Source: Microbulbifer litoralis | Lineage (GTDB): Bacteria > Pseudomonadota > Gammaproteobacteria > Pseudomonadales > Cellvibrionaceae | Direction: 5' to 3' | Assembly: GCF_023634065.1 (NCBI RefSeq) | Contig: NZ_JALKCV010000011.1 | Location: 62,001-126,000 of the forward strand | Length of the DNA stretch: 64,000 bases | Part shown: positions 35,903 through 45,231 of the stretch, piece after piece | Layout of the letters: each line of letters opens with the position of its first letter | Numbering within the stretch: the first letter of the stretch is position 1 | Program-made: the position numbers and the translations under genes | Notes under the pieces: model-generated | Databases searched by the model: none | Seen by the model: only the letters and a program-made list of their open reading frames with translations | What the model was told of the DNA's origin: nothing

Positions 35903-36703
35903 TTATCCCACCAGCATCCAGATCAGCGCCGCGCCGAGTATCAGGCGATAGATAGCGAAAGGCGCCATGCCGATACGACTGATAAATTGCAGGAAAAAAT
36001 GAATGCAGAGATAGGCACTGATCCCCGACAACAGTGTGCCCAGCAGAATATCCTCCCAGGGAACCGGCCCCCGTTGTGTCACCAGTTCATAGGTCAGCAG
36101 TATGGCGCTGAGCGCGATGATCGGAATCGACATCAGGAAAGAGAAGCGCGCGGCGGCTTCGCGTTTCATGCCCAGCATCAGCCCCGCGGTCATGGTAATA
36201 CCGGAGCGGGAAGTCCCCGGAATCAGGGCCACCGCCTGGGCGACGCCGATCAACAGCGCCTTTTTCCAGTCCAGGTCCGCCAGTGTCCGGGTGCGCACAC
36301 CGCGCACATCCGCCCACCAGAGCAGCAGGCCGAAACCGATGGTGGTGGCGGCAATCACTGCCGCGGAGCGCAGTTCCGTCTCGATAAAGCCCTGGAAGGC
36401 GAGCCCGGCCAGCCCCGCGGGAATGGTAGCCAGCACGATCAACCAGGCCAGGCGCCCGTCGTCGCTGAAGTCGCCACTGGCAAAGCCCCCCAGGCCGTCG
36501 CGGATCAGGGCCCAGACGTCGTGGCGGAAATAGAACACCACAGCCACCAGCGAACCGAAATGCACCGCGACATCGAAGGCCAGCCCCTGGTCGGGCCAGC
36601 CCAGGACCTCGGAGGGCAGGATCAGGTGGGCCGAGCTGGAGATGGGCAGAAACTCGGTGAGGCCCTGGGTCAGGGCCAGGAAGATTATCTGAAGAATGTC
36701 CAT
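35903..36703 (-). CDS. uppP: Undecaprenyl-diphosphatase UppP/BacA (266 aa)
   Basis: Inner-membrane phosphatase recycling undecaprenyl pyrophosphate to the carrier used for peptidoglycan and other glycans; it also confers bacitracin resistance. Signature [19 protein letters not shown] (first conserved loop) and [19 protein letters not shown] (second loop with the catalytic Ser-Arg) are present with about eight membrane helices. Length matches E. coli (273). The start lies 7 bp after the tsaB stop, so they form an operon. The tandem heptamer array starts 3 bp after its stop codon. Confidence 0.96.
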   Translation of the reverse strand: MDILQIIFLALTQGLTEFLPISSSAHLILPSEVLGWPDQGLAFDVAVHFGSLVAVVFYFRHDVWALIRDGLGGFASGDFSDDGRLAWLIVLATIPAGLAGLAFQGFIETELRSAAVIAATTIGFGLLLWWADVRGVRTRTLADLDWKKALLIGVAQAVALIPGTSRSGITMTAGLMLGMKREAAARFSFLMSIPIIALSAILLTYELVTQRGPVPWEDILLGTLLSGISAYLCIHFFLQFISRIGMAPFAIYRLILGAALIWMLVG

Positions 36704-36710
36704 GAATGGG

Positions 36711-37412
36711 TTATCGCGCGCGGATTTTCTGTCGTTTTTTCCAGGTCACTTCGTTGCGCAGGTAGAGGGGCTCGAGCTCCTCGGCCGCGACGGCGGCACC
36801 GCCCTGCAACAGCGGCAGGGCCAGCTCGGCAATATCCCGCGCGTGAATCGCTGCCTTCAGGTCGGTTTGCGCCAGCGGCACTGCATCGTCCGCGAGATAG
36901 TGCCAGCCGGGGCCGGCACCGTACAGCGGCTGCGGCAGGCCGGGTTCGCCCAACAACTGCGCCGCCTGCGCCGGATCCTGTACCGATTCCGGCAACAGGC
37001 TGGCATTGGGTGTCTCCGCGCCGTACACGCCCCAATAGAGCTGTTGCATGCGCGCATCCAGGGCCGCGGCGATGGCGCCGCCCCGCCACTCAGGGTGCGC
37101 CCGCCGGGCCCCGGCGGCGAGTGCGGCCAGGCTGGAAACGGGCACCACCGGCCTGTCCGCGGCAAAGGCCAGCCCTTGGGTACAACTGATGGCGATGCGC
37201 AGGCCGGTAAAGGAGCCGGGACCGCGGCTGACCGCCAGCGCATCCAGCCCGGCGAGCCCCAGGCCCGCATCGCCGAGCACGCGGTCGACCATCGGCAACA
37301 GGCGGCGGGTGTGGTCCCGTTCCGCCTCGACGAACTGCTCCGTCATCCGGCCATCGCAGTAAAGGGCTACGGAACAGGCTCCGGAGGTGGTATCCAGGGC
37401 GAGAATCTTCAC
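36711..37412 (-). CDS. tsaB: tRNA threonylcarbamoyladenosine biosynthesis protein TsaB (233 aa)
   Basis: Cytoplasmic partner of TsaD/TsaE in forming t6A37 of ANN-decoding tRNAs. Start [20 protein letters not shown] and [26 protein letters not shown] are the ASKHA-type signatures. The start is a GTG at 37412, chosen because the conserved family N-terminus begins there; the frame is open 21 codons further without homology. E. coli TsaB is 231 aa. uppP follows 7 bp later. Confidence 0.95.
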   Translation of the reverse strand: MKILALDTTSGACSVALYCDGRMTEQFVEAERDHTRRLLPMVDRVLGDAGLGLAGLDALAVSRGPGSFTGLRIAISCTQGLAFAADRPVVPVSSLAALAAGARRAHPEWRGGAIAAALDARMQQLYWGVYGAETPNASLLPESVQDPAQAAQLLGEPGLPQPLYGAGPGWHYLADDAVPLAQTDLKAAIHARDIAELALPLLQGGAAVAAEELEPLYLRNEVTWKKRQKIRAR

Positions 37413-37520
37413 AGCGTCACTCGTTTCTACAACTCGGTGGGGGCGAATTGTGTCACGGTCGGCCGGGCGAGTCATGTATCAGTGCGGGAGCTGGCCCGAT
37501 CGGGCGCTGCTTCGGCAACG

Positions 37521-37546
37521 AAAAAGCCCCGGCAGAACCGGGGCTT
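37521..37546 (-). terminator. Terminator of the histone-like gene
   Basis: Minus-strand hairpin AAGCCCCGG / CCGGGGCTT around a short loop, followed by TTTTT. It starts about 20 bp after the stop at 37566. Confidence 0.88.
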
Positions 37547-37565
37547 CGTGTGCCGATCGGTAAAA

Positions 37566-38315
37566 TCAGCGTTTCTTCGGCGGGCGACCGCGGCGCTTGG
37601 CCGTTTTCCTGGCCGCCGTCTTCTTGCCTACCGTCTGCTTCTTCGGTGGGCGCCCGCGGCGGGCCGACTTCTTGACCGTGCTTTTCCTGGCGGTGCTCTT
37701 CTTCGCAGCGCTCTTCTTGGCGGCAGACTTCTTCGGACGACCGGCCTTTTTCTTGGCCGCCTTTTTGGCATCTGCCTTGGCTTTGGCTGCGGCCTTCTTG
37801 TCCAGCGCCTTGGCCTTGGCAGTCGCTTTCTTGGCGGCGGCCTTGACCTTGCTCTCAGCCTTCCGCTCTGCAGTCTTCAGCTTTTTCGCATCGGCCTTGG
37901 CGCGATTTTTCTTCCAGCGCGACTCGAACGCTTTCATCGCCGATGACAGGTCCTTTTCGGCCTTGCTGGAAAGACTGTCCGCGAGATCGGCAATTTTCTG
38001 CTTGGCTGCCTCCTCCGCCTGGCGAACGGTGTCCATCGCCTTGGCTTTGGCCAGGTCCTGTTTTGCCGACGCCACTTTGGCGCGTAAATCCTTCGCCTTG
38101 GCGTTCGCGTTGGTCAGTGCCTGTTTCGCGGCTGCAGTATTGCTTTTCTGCACCCGCGCCCGCGCCTTGGCGACGCGATCGAGCTGGGCGTCCAGCGACT
38201 TGGTCGCCGAATCCACGGCCTTCTGCGTCTTGTTCACTGCCGGAGAAACCGCTACCGGAGCTTTCGCCTTGGCAGCGCGTTTGCTGCGCGCTTTCTTCTT
38301 CGCTACTCGTGCCAT
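37566..38315 (-). CDS. Histone H1-like Lys/Ala-rich DNA-binding protein with AT-hook motifs (249 aa)
   Basis: Extremely basic: an N-terminal KKARSKRAAKAKA segment, a middle heptad-like coiled coil (residues about 30-150), then a tail of AAKK/KSTARKS repeats. It has three RGRPPKK/AGRPKK AT-hook-like motifs (KAGRPKKS, RRGRPPKKQ, RRGRPPKKR). This is the pattern of AlgP/AlgR3 and other bacterial H1-like proteins that bind DNA and condense or regulate it. AGGAG is 8-9 bp before the ATG. It is monocistronic. Such repetitive tails often change length between strains. Confidence 0.8.
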   Translation of the reverse strand: MARVAKKKARSKRAAKAKAPVAVSPAVNKTQKAVDSATKSLDAQLDRVAKARARVQKSNTAAAKQALTNANAKAKDLRAKVASAKQDLAKAKAMDTVRQAEEAAKQKIADLADSLSSKAEKDLSSAMKAFESRWKKNRAKADAKKLKTAERKAESKVKAAAKKATAKAKALDKKAAAKAKADAKKAAKKKAGRPKKSAAKKSAAKKSTARKSTVKKSARRGRPPKKQTVGKKTAARKTAKRRGRPPKKR

Positions 38316-38771
38316 CCCTTGTCTCCTCTCTGAGTTGTAGAACTACCTCTGCAAACTCAAAAGTGTGTCGAAGCTGCTTCACAACAACTGCCCGGGTAGC
38401 CAGTGACTATCGACCCCCGGCACCCTTTGCTGCTCGTCTATCCATCTACTCATCACCCTTAACCGCTGGTGTACTCCGCAGAATGGATACGGTGGTCGCC
38501 TCCAGTGCCCCTCGCAGTGTTGCGGAACAACTTCCCTGGCGATATTGCCGATTTGCTGCTGAAGAAAGACCTCCCGGGGGCGGTCATACTGCAAGTTCAG
38601 AGCAAGCCATAACGTTTAAAACGATACGACTTTACCAAAGTTAATAAAAAACACCCGCTTTGCAAGAAAAAAGGCCAAAAAGAAAGGATTTTTTTACAAA
38701 AAAGTGTGTTTTTTTGACAAACCGCCCGAAATTTCCATTTTCGGGTACGGTAGAGGCAAAAATGCGGCGCA
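38316..38771. other. Intergenic region of 456 bp, partly very AT-rich
   Basis: Between the histone-like gene and the hemH stop. It contains poly-A/T runs at 38650-38720 and a hairpin CCCGAAA / TTTCGGG (38725-38745), a possible weak hemH terminator on the minus strand. The histone-like promoter should lie in the first 150 bp. I see no reading frame matching a protein family and no RNA gene. Confidence 0.45.
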
Positions 38772-39776
38772 TTAAAGCTGCGCTTTTACCGGCAATTTTT
38801 CCCCGACAATGGCCGCCAGCATCTCGATATGGTCGGCGCGCGCATTCAGGGCGGGAATATATCGATATTGCCCCCCTCCCGCGTCGACAAAATTAGCGCG
38901 ATTCTCCACAGAAATTTCTTCCAGCGTTTCCAGGCAATCGGCGGCGAAGGCCGGGCAGATGACATCGACACTGGCCAGCCCTTTTTTCCCCCACTCGATC
39001 AAGGTTTTATCCGTATAGGGCTGCAACCATTCCGCCTTGCCGAAACGGGACTGGAAACTCACCTGCCAGCAATCCCTGTCCAGGCCCAGTTCGGCGGCCA
39101 GGTGTTCGGCCGTTTCATTGCACTGGCGGTAGTAGGGATCGCCTTTGGTCACATTGGCCTTGGGAATACCGTGGAAGGACAGCAACAGCTTCTCCGCCCG
39201 GCCTTCTCTGTCCCAGAGTTCGCGCACCGAATCGGCCAGCGCGCGGATATATAAAGGATGGCGATAGTAGTCGTGCACCAGGGAAATGTCCGGTACATCG
39301 CGGTAGCTGCGATAGATCCGCGCCACCCGGTCGTAGATTGCGGCGGTGGTGGTGGCCGAGTACTGCGGATAGAGGGGCAATACCAGGAAGGATTCAAAGC
39401 CCTGACGGCGCAGGCGGTGAACAACCGAATCGAGGTCCGGCTTGCCGTAGGTCATGGCGTAAGTCACGGTAATATCCGGTCGCGTGCCCGCCAGGCGTTG
39501 CTGGAGCAATTCCGCCTGCCGCTGGGTGTAGTGGAGTATCGGCGAGCCTTCCACCGCCTCCCCATCCGCACTTCGCCCCCAGATTTCGCGATAGGCGGGA
39601 GCGATTCTGCCCGGTCGCAGCGGCAATACCAGGCCGTGCAGGATCGCCAGCCACAGCGGGCGGGGAATTTCCACCACCCGGGGATCCGAGAGAAAGTCGC
39701 GCAGAAACTGCCGCACCCCGGGGGCCGTCGGTTCCGCCGGCGTCCCCAGATTCATCAAAATTACCGCTGTCGACAT
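38772..39776 (-). CDS. hemH: Ferrochelatase (334 aa)
   Basis: Inserts Fe(II) into protoporphyrin IX in the last step of heme synthesis, on the inner face of the cytoplasmic membrane. Start STAVILMNLGTPAEPTAPGVRQFLRDFL, then LPLYPQYS, the catalytic histidine in LLLSFHGIPKAN and the glutamate region CPAFAADCLETLEEI. Length fits (E. coli 320). The ATG at 39776 is chosen because homology begins there; the frame is open 22 codons further. adk lies upstream with its own terminator between. Confidence 0.96.
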   Translation of the reverse strand: MSTAVILMNLGTPAEPTAPGVRQFLRDFLSDPRVVEIPRPLWLAILHGLVLPLRPGRIAPAYREIWGRSADGEAVEGSPILHYTQRQAELLQQRLAGTRPDITVTYAMTYGKPDLDSVVHRLRRQGFESFLVLPLYPQYSATTTAAIYDRVARIYRSYRDVPDISLVHDYYRHPLYIRALADSVRELWDREGRAEKLLLSFHGIPKANVTKGDPYYRQCNETAEHLAAELGLDRDCWQVSFQSRFGKAEWLQPYTDKTLIEWGKKGLASVDVICPAFAADCLETLEEISVENRANFVDAGGGQYRYIPALNARADHIEMLAAIVGEKLPVKAQL

Positions 39777-39859
39777 GAAACAATCCCCGTTTACTGACAG
39801 GCCCAGATGGTACCTGTTCGCTTCGCAAGCCACCAATTGCACGGAACAATAGCAGACAT

Positions 39860-39888
39860 AAAAAAGGCCCCCATTCGGGAGCCTCTTA
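39860..39888 (-). terminator. Terminator of adk
   Basis: Minus-strand stem GAGGCTCCC / GGGGGCCTTTTTT with loop GAAT and a T-run, about 24 bp after the adk stop at 39912. Confidence 0.85.
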
Positions 39889-39911
39889 TACGATCCGGCG
39901 ACAGGAGCAGA

Positions 39912-40583
<672 letters not shown>

Positions 40584-40634
40584 TTATGCCGGCGTGTCAA
40601 TCCCCGCCGCATGAAAAGAGCGCTACCTTACACG

Positions 40635-40653
40635 TTGCCCCACTGGGGGGCAA
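40635..40653. repeat. Short inverted repeat in the adk-ldhA divergent gap
   Basis: TTGCCCC and GGGGCAA pair around a short loop in the divergent promoter region. It is a possible operator or structure; nothing ties it to a regulator. Confidence 0.35.
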
Positions 40654-40737
40654 GGTTATACGCGGCCTGCAGCCCCCTGCCCACCGCCTGCCGCGGGTCG
40701 CTGCGGCGACTATGCTTCCCTGTATATTGCTGAAAAT

Positions 40738-41748
40738 ATGACCAACACGATGAAGATCGCCGTCTACAACGCCCGCAACTACGACAAGCGCTATTTCGAT
40801 CGCTTCAACCGCAAGTTCGGCCACGAACTGCTGTATATCGACACCCACCTGGATCGCGATACCCTGGTCCTGGCCGGCGATGCGCCGGCCATCTGTATCT
40901 TCGTCAACGACCCGGTGCAGGAGCCGCTGCTGGAAAGCATGCGCGACCGGGGCGTGAAGATGCTGGCGCTGCGCTCGGCGGGTTTCAATCATGTGGACAT
41001 TGCCACAGCCAATAAGCTGGGCATCCTGGTCGCCAATGTTCCCGGCTACTCTCCCTATGCCGTGGCGGAGCACGCGGCGGCCCTGACCCTCGGCCTGGTC
41101 CGGCGCATCGTGCGCGCCCATGCGCGCGTGCGAGAGGGCAACTTTTCCCTGGAGGGCCTGATGGGTTTCGACCTGCACGGCAAAACCGTGGGCGTGGTGG
41201 GGACCGGCAAAATCGGCACCGTATTCAGCCGTATCATGCACGGGTTCGGCTGCGAATTGCTGGGGGTCGACCCGGTGGAAAACGCCGAGTGCCGCCATCT
41301 GGGCATGCGCTATGTACCGCTACAGACACTCTGTCGCCAATCGGACATCATTTCCCTGCACTGTCCACTGCTGCCCGAAACCCGCCACCTGATCGATAGC
41401 GACGCGATCGCCCAAATGCGAGACGGCGTCTGCCTGATCAATACATCCCGCGGCGCCGTCATCGATACCGCCGCCATTATCCGCGGGCTCAAGTCAGGCA
41501 AAATCGGCTACCTGGGAATGGATGTCTACGAGGAGGAGGACAGCCTGTTTTTCGAGGACCATTCGGACACGGTGCTCAGCGACGATATATTCGCGCGGCT
41601 CCTGACCTTCAACAATGTGCTGATCACCGGCCACCAGGGCTTTTTTACCCGCGAGGCGATGACCAATATCACGCGAACGACCCTCGGCAATGTGGCGGAA
41701 TTCGAAAAGACGGGGCAGTGTGAAAACACCTTGATCGCACCCCGCTGA
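40738..41748 (+). CDS. ldhA: Fermentative D-lactate dehydrogenase / 2-hydroxyacid dehydrogenase (336 aa)
   Basis: Cytoplasmic NAD-dependent reduction of pyruvate to D-lactate. Start KIAVYNARNYDKRYFDRFN is typical of the LdhA branch. The Rossmann motif is KTVGVVGTGKIGTVFSRIM. Catalytic Arg (INTSRGAVIDT), Glu (GMDVYEEED) and His (LITGHQGFFTREA) are present. Length fits E. coli LdhA (329). The ATG at 40738 is used; an in-frame ATG four codons later is also possible. It is convergent with mazG. Confidence 0.93.
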   Translation: MTNTMKIAVYNARNYDKRYFDRFNRKFGHELLYIDTHLDRDTLVLAGDAPAICIFVNDPVQEPLLESMRDRGVKMLALRSAGFNHVDIATANKLGILVANVPGYSPYAVAEHAAALTLGLVRRIVRAHARVREGNFSLEGLMGFDLHGKTVGVVGTGKIGTVFSRIMHGFGCELLGVDPVENAECRHLGMRYVPLQTLCRQSDIISLHCPLLPETRHLIDSDAIAQMRDGVCLINTSRGAVIDTAAIIRGLKSGKIGYLGMDVYEEEDSLFFEDHSDTVLSDDIFARLLTFNNVLITGHQGFFTREAMTNITRTTLGNVAEFEKTGQCENTLIAPR

Positions 41749-41789
41749 GATTGCGGGCAGCGGTGACAGATCCCTGCGGACAGGAGGCC

Positions 41790-42602
41790 TTACTCCCCTT
41801 CCTTGGCGCGCTCCCACAGCCTGTCCATCTCATCGAGTCCGGCGTCCTCGGGCGAGCGGCCCGTTTTTCCCAATTCGGCCTCCACCACACCGAAACGCCG
41901 CTCAAACTTGCGGTTGCAGCCCCTCAGTACCGTTTCCGGGTCCACCTCGAGGTGGCGCGCGGCGTTGGCGCAGGAAAACAGCAGGTCCCCCAACTCCCCG
42001 GCGGCGTGCTCGCGGTCGCCGGCGGCGACCGCCTCGCGCAGCTCGGCCAGTTCCTCTTCGATCTTGTCCAGCACGCCACTGATGTCCGGCCAGTCGAATC
42101 CCACGCGGGAGGCGCGCTTCTGCAGCTTTACGGCGCGGGTCAGGCCGGGCAGCCCGGGGGCCACGCCATCCAGGGTGCCCGATTCGCCCTTGGCGCCGCG
42201 CTCACCGGCCTTGATCGCCTCCCAGTTCTGCTTCACGCGGGCTTCGTCGATGGCTCCGCCGCTGTTATCGCCATAGAGCCCGCCACTGGGGAAAACATGC
42301 GGATGGCGGCGCACCAGCTTGCGCACCAGGGTGTCGACGATGCGGGCAAAATCGAAGTGGCCCTCTTCCCGGCCCAACTGGGCGTAGAAGATGACCTGGA
42401 ACAACAGGTCGCCGAGCTCCTCGTGCAGGTGCTCGAAATCCTCCGTCTCGATCGCTTCGGCCACCTCGTAGGCCTCCTCGATGGTGGAGGGAACGATGGT
42501 GGAGAAATCCTGCTTCAGGTCCCAGGGGCAGCCGCCGTCGGGGTTGCGCAACCGGGCCATCAGGTGGAGCAGGTCTTCGATTGTGTACTGCTTATCTTGC
42601 AC
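41790..42602 (-). CDS. mazG: Nucleoside triphosphate pyrophosphohydrolase MazG (270 aa)
   Basis: Cytoplasmic house-cleaning NTPase. Start YTIEDLLHLMARLRNPDGGCPWD. The first MazG motif is IEEAYEVAEAIETEDFEHLHEELGDLLFQVIFYAQL, with metal-binding glutamates. A second MazG repeat is EELAELREAVAAGDREHAAGELGDLLFSCANAAR. Length matches E. coli MazG (263). It lies downstream of relA on the same strand, separated by an array and a REP palindrome, as in the E. coli relA-mazG neighbourhood. Confidence 0.96.
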   Translation of the reverse strand: MQDKQYTIEDLLHLMARLRNPDGGCPWDLKQDFSTIVPSTIEEAYEVAEAIETEDFEHLHEELGDLLFQVIFYAQLGREEGHFDFARIVDTLVRKLVRRHPHVFPSGGLYGDNSGGAIDEARVKQNWEAIKAGERGAKGESGTLDGVAPGLPGLTRAVKLQKRASRVGFDWPDISGVLDKIEEELAELREAVAAGDREHAAGELGDLLFSCANAARHLEVDPETVLRGCNRKFERRFGVVEAELGKTGRSPEDAGLDEMDRLWERAKEGE

Positions 42603-42617
42603 AGTGTTTCCTTCTCC

Positions 42618-42671
42618 GTAGGGTGCGCCCTGCGCACCGACAGTTCAGCTGGTGCGCACAGCGCACCCTAC
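42618..42671. repeat. REP-like palindrome with GTAGGGTGCGC arms
   Basis: Two 21-nt arms beginning GTAGGGTGCGC and ending in its complement, matching at 19 of 21 positions, enclose a 12-nt loop. A single arm recurs at 35754-35774. Both copies are near a heptamer array. Confidence 0.85.
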
Positions 42672-42691
42672 GCGGGCCTGGAGCTCCGCGC

Positions 42692-42776
42692 TCCCGAGTC
42701 CCGAGTCCCGAGTCCCGAGTCCCGAGTCCCGAGTCCCGAGTCCCGAGTCCCGAGTCCCGAGTCCCGAGTCCCGAGT
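42692..42776. repeat. Tandem array of TCCCGAG (same heptamer), about 12 copies (85 bp)
   Basis: Same 7-bp unit as at 35781-35899. It begins 1 bp after the relA stop codon on the minus strand and is uninterrupted for 12 copies plus one base. On its other side is GGAGCTCCGC and then the REP palindrome. Confidence 0.96.
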
Positions 42777-42777
42777 A

Positions 42778-45024
42778 TCAATGCAGTATCCGCCGCTTGG
42801 CCGATGCCACGTTGGGCAGCTGGTTGATACGGTGCAGCACGCGGCTCAGTTCCTCGAAGCCGTGCACCTCGGCGGTGAGCACCATGTCCACCGTGTGCTT
42901 GTGCTTGTTGGAGCGGGTCTGCATGGCGGTGATATTGATGCGCTGGCTGTCGAGCATGGCGGTGATGTCGCGCAGCAGGCCGTGGCGGTCATAGGCCTCG
43001 ATCATGATCTCCACGGCGTAGAGTTCCTTCGGTTTCTGCGCCCATTCCACCTGCAGCACGCGCTCGTATTCCTCCGCCTGCATGCGCAGCATATTGGCGC
43101 AGTCCTTGCGGTGAATGGAGACGCCGCGGCCGAGGGTGATATAGCCCATGATCTCGTCCCCCGGCACCGGGTTGCAGCAGCGGGCGATATGGGTCATCAG
43201 GTTGCCGACACCGTCGATATAGACATCCGCCTTGCCCTCGCCGCGGGCCACTGACGCGGTCAGCGACGGTTCGGCGTCCACCCGCTCCACCTTGACCATG
43301 CGCTGGGCCGCATTCAACACCTGGCCGACGCCGATATCCCCGGCGCCCACGGCCGCGTACAGGTCGTCCAGCGAGTGCATGTTCAGTTTCGCGGCGAGCT
43401 TTTCGAAATCGAAATCGATCAGCGCCAGCTGCTTGAACTCGCCGTCGAGAATACTGCGGCCATCGGCGACATTCTGGTCGCGGGCCTGTTGCTTGAACCA
43501 GTGGATGATCTTGGCGCGGGCGCGCGAGGTGGTGATGTAGCCCATGCCGGCAGAGAGCCAGTCGCGGCTCGGCGACTCGCGCCTGCCGGTCAGGATCTCG
43601 ACCTGGTTGGCGGTCTGCAGCTCACAGTTGAGCGGCACTATGCGGCCATCCACCTTGGCGCCGCGGCAGCGGTGGCCAATCTCGGTGTGGATCTTGTAGG
43701 CAAAATCCAGCGGCGTGGCGCCGCGGGGCAGGTCCACCACGTGACCATCCGGGGTGAATACGTAGATGCGGCTGTCCGCCTCGCTGGAGCGCAGGTCGTC
43801 CTGCAGCGGGTTGCCACCCACCTCCTCGTGCCAGTCGAGCACCTGGCGCAGCCAGGAGATCTTCTGCTCGTAGCTGTCCTGGCCATCCGATTTCTCATCG
43901 GTACCCTTGTAGCGCCAGTGGGCGCAGACCCCGTACTCGGCCTCCTCGTGCATGGCGAAAGTGCGGATCTGCACCTCCAGCACCTTGCGTTCCGGGCCGA
44001 TCACCGCGGTGTGCAGCGAGCGGTAGCCGTTCTCTTTCGGCGAAGCGATGTAATCGTCGAATTCGTTGGGAATATTGCGCCACAGGTTGTGCACGATACC
44101 CAGCACCGCGTAGCAATCGCGCACCGTGGGCACCAGGATGCGCACCGCGCGAATGTCGTAAACCTGGGAAAAGCCGATGTTCTTGCGGCGCATCTTGCGC
44201 CAGATACTGTAGATATGTTTCGCGCGGCCGTAGACCTCGCCTTCGATATCCGCGCGTCCCAGTTCGTCCCGCAGCAACTGCTGGACTTCCTCGATATAGT
44301 GCTGCCGCGCCAGCCGCTTCTCGTCGAGCAGCTTTGCGATCTGCATATAGTCGTCCGGCTCCAGGTAGCGGAACGACAGATCCTCGAGTTCCCACTTGAT
44401 ATGGCCGATACCCAGCCGGTGGGCCAGCGGCGCGTAGACGTCGGCCACCTCCCGCGCGACGCGGCGTTTCTTGGCCGGCTCGGCATTCTTGGCCGCACGG
44501 ATCGCACAGGTGCGCTCGGCCAGCTTGATCAGCGCCACGCGCACATCGTCCACCAGTGCCACCAGCATGCGGCGGATATTTTCCGAGTGCTCCTCCACCG
44601 CGGTGCCCTGGCGCTCGTCACCGGTGTCGGCGCTGCGGCTGCGGATCGCGGCCATGCGCAGCACGCCGCGGATCAGCTTGGCAACTTTCTTGCCGAACGT
44701 CTCCTCGACAGTCTTCAGCTCCAAGCGCTTTTCCCGCACCGCGCGGTAGAGCACCGCGGCGATCAGCGCCTCGGCGTCTATCTGCAGGTCGGCGAGAATC
44801 TCGGCCATCTCCAGGCCGGTGGCAAAACTGCTGGCGCCCTCGGCCCAGATATTTTCCGCGGCAATGGCCCGCGTCTCCGCCTCCGCGCTCATCTCCGCGG
44901 CGCGGCGCAGGGTCACCAGTGCGCCGCCGTCGAGATTGGCCAGCGTCTGCACGTGGCGCAGCCAGGATTCCAGATCCAGCTCGCCATCGGCGCCGACAGA
45001 GTGGTGTTTTCTGACTTGAACCAT
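42778..45024 (-). CDS. relA: (p)ppGpp synthetase RelA (748 aa)
   Basis: Ribosome-associated GTP/ATP pyrophosphokinase of the stringent response. Order: degenerate hydrolase region without an intact HD motif (so RelA rather than SpoT), synthetase domain (FRYLEPDDYMQIAKLL...DIRAVRILVP...NGYRSLHTAVIGPERKVLEVQIRT), TGS domain (IYVFTPDGHVVDLPRGATPLDFAYKIHTE), helical part, zinc-finger region (ITHIARCCNPVPGDEIMGYI) and C-terminal ACT domain (IMIEAYDRHGLLRDITAML). Length matches E. coli RelA (744). It is followed by mazG. Confidence 0.97.
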   Translation of the reverse strand: MVQVRKHHSVGADGELDLESWLRHVQTLANLDGGALVTLRRAAEMSAEAETRAIAAENIWAEGASSFATGLEMAEILADLQIDAEALIAAVLYRAVREKRLELKTVEETFGKKVAKLIRGVLRMAAIRSRSADTGDERQGTAVEEHSENIRRMLVALVDDVRVALIKLAERTCAIRAAKNAEPAKKRRVAREVADVYAPLAHRLGIGHIKWELEDLSFRYLEPDDYMQIAKLLDEKRLARQHYIEEVQQLLRDELGRADIEGEVYGRAKHIYSIWRKMRRKNIGFSQVYDIRAVRILVPTVRDCYAVLGIVHNLWRNIPNEFDDYIASPKENGYRSLHTAVIGPERKVLEVQIRTFAMHEEAEYGVCAHWRYKGTDEKSDGQDSYEQKISWLRQVLDWHEEVGGNPLQDDLRSSEADSRIYVFTPDGHVVDLPRGATPLDFAYKIHTEIGHRCRGAKVDGRIVPLNCELQTANQVEILTGRRESPSRDWLSAGMGYITTSRARAKIIHWFKQQARDQNVADGRSILDGEFKQLALIDFDFEKLAAKLNMHSLDDLYAAVGAGDIGVGQVLNAAQRMVKVERVDAEPSLTASVARGEGKADVYIDGVGNLMTHIARCCNPVPGDEIMGYITLGRGVSIHRKDCANMLRMQAEEYERVLQVEWAQKPKELYAVEIMIEAYDRHGLLRDITAMLDSQRINITAMQTRSNKHKHTVDMVLTAEVHGFEELSRVLHRINQLPNVASAKRRILH

Positions 45025-45083
45025 TGATTACCGCCCCTCAGGCTCCGGGAAAAAACTGCGGAACCGATGCGAAGGTCCTGATG

Positions 45084-45175
45084 CCGCTGGCTGTTCGTGG
45101 GACCGTATGAGACAGGGATGTCGATTGCGAGCGTACATGGAGGTATTCACTGTGTGTCTCACGAACAGCCAGCGG
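45084..45175. repeat. Long inverted repeat between relA and cysM
   Basis: CCGCTGGCTGTTCGTG (45084-45099) is the perfect complement of CACGAACAGCCAGCGG (45160-45175) with a 60-nt spacer. The spacer carries further weak symmetry (GAGACAGGGATGT; ACATGG...GTGTCTC). It is likely a genomic repeat unit; neighbours are relA and cysM on the minus strand. Confidence 0.8.
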
Positions 45176-45231
45176 TAGCAGGGCCGCCGCCGGATTCTCT
45201 TACATGCGACAAAGGGTGATGGACCATTGTG

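Noticed and set aside
38316..38771. A small RNA or gene in the AT-rich gap
   Set aside because: There is no reading frame with homology, and the only hairpin has no proper T-run; a promoter and RNA gene could not be supported.
42778..45024. SpoT-type bifunctional enzyme instead of RelA
   Set aside because: The hydrolase HD motif is not intact; the gene lies next to mazG as relA does.
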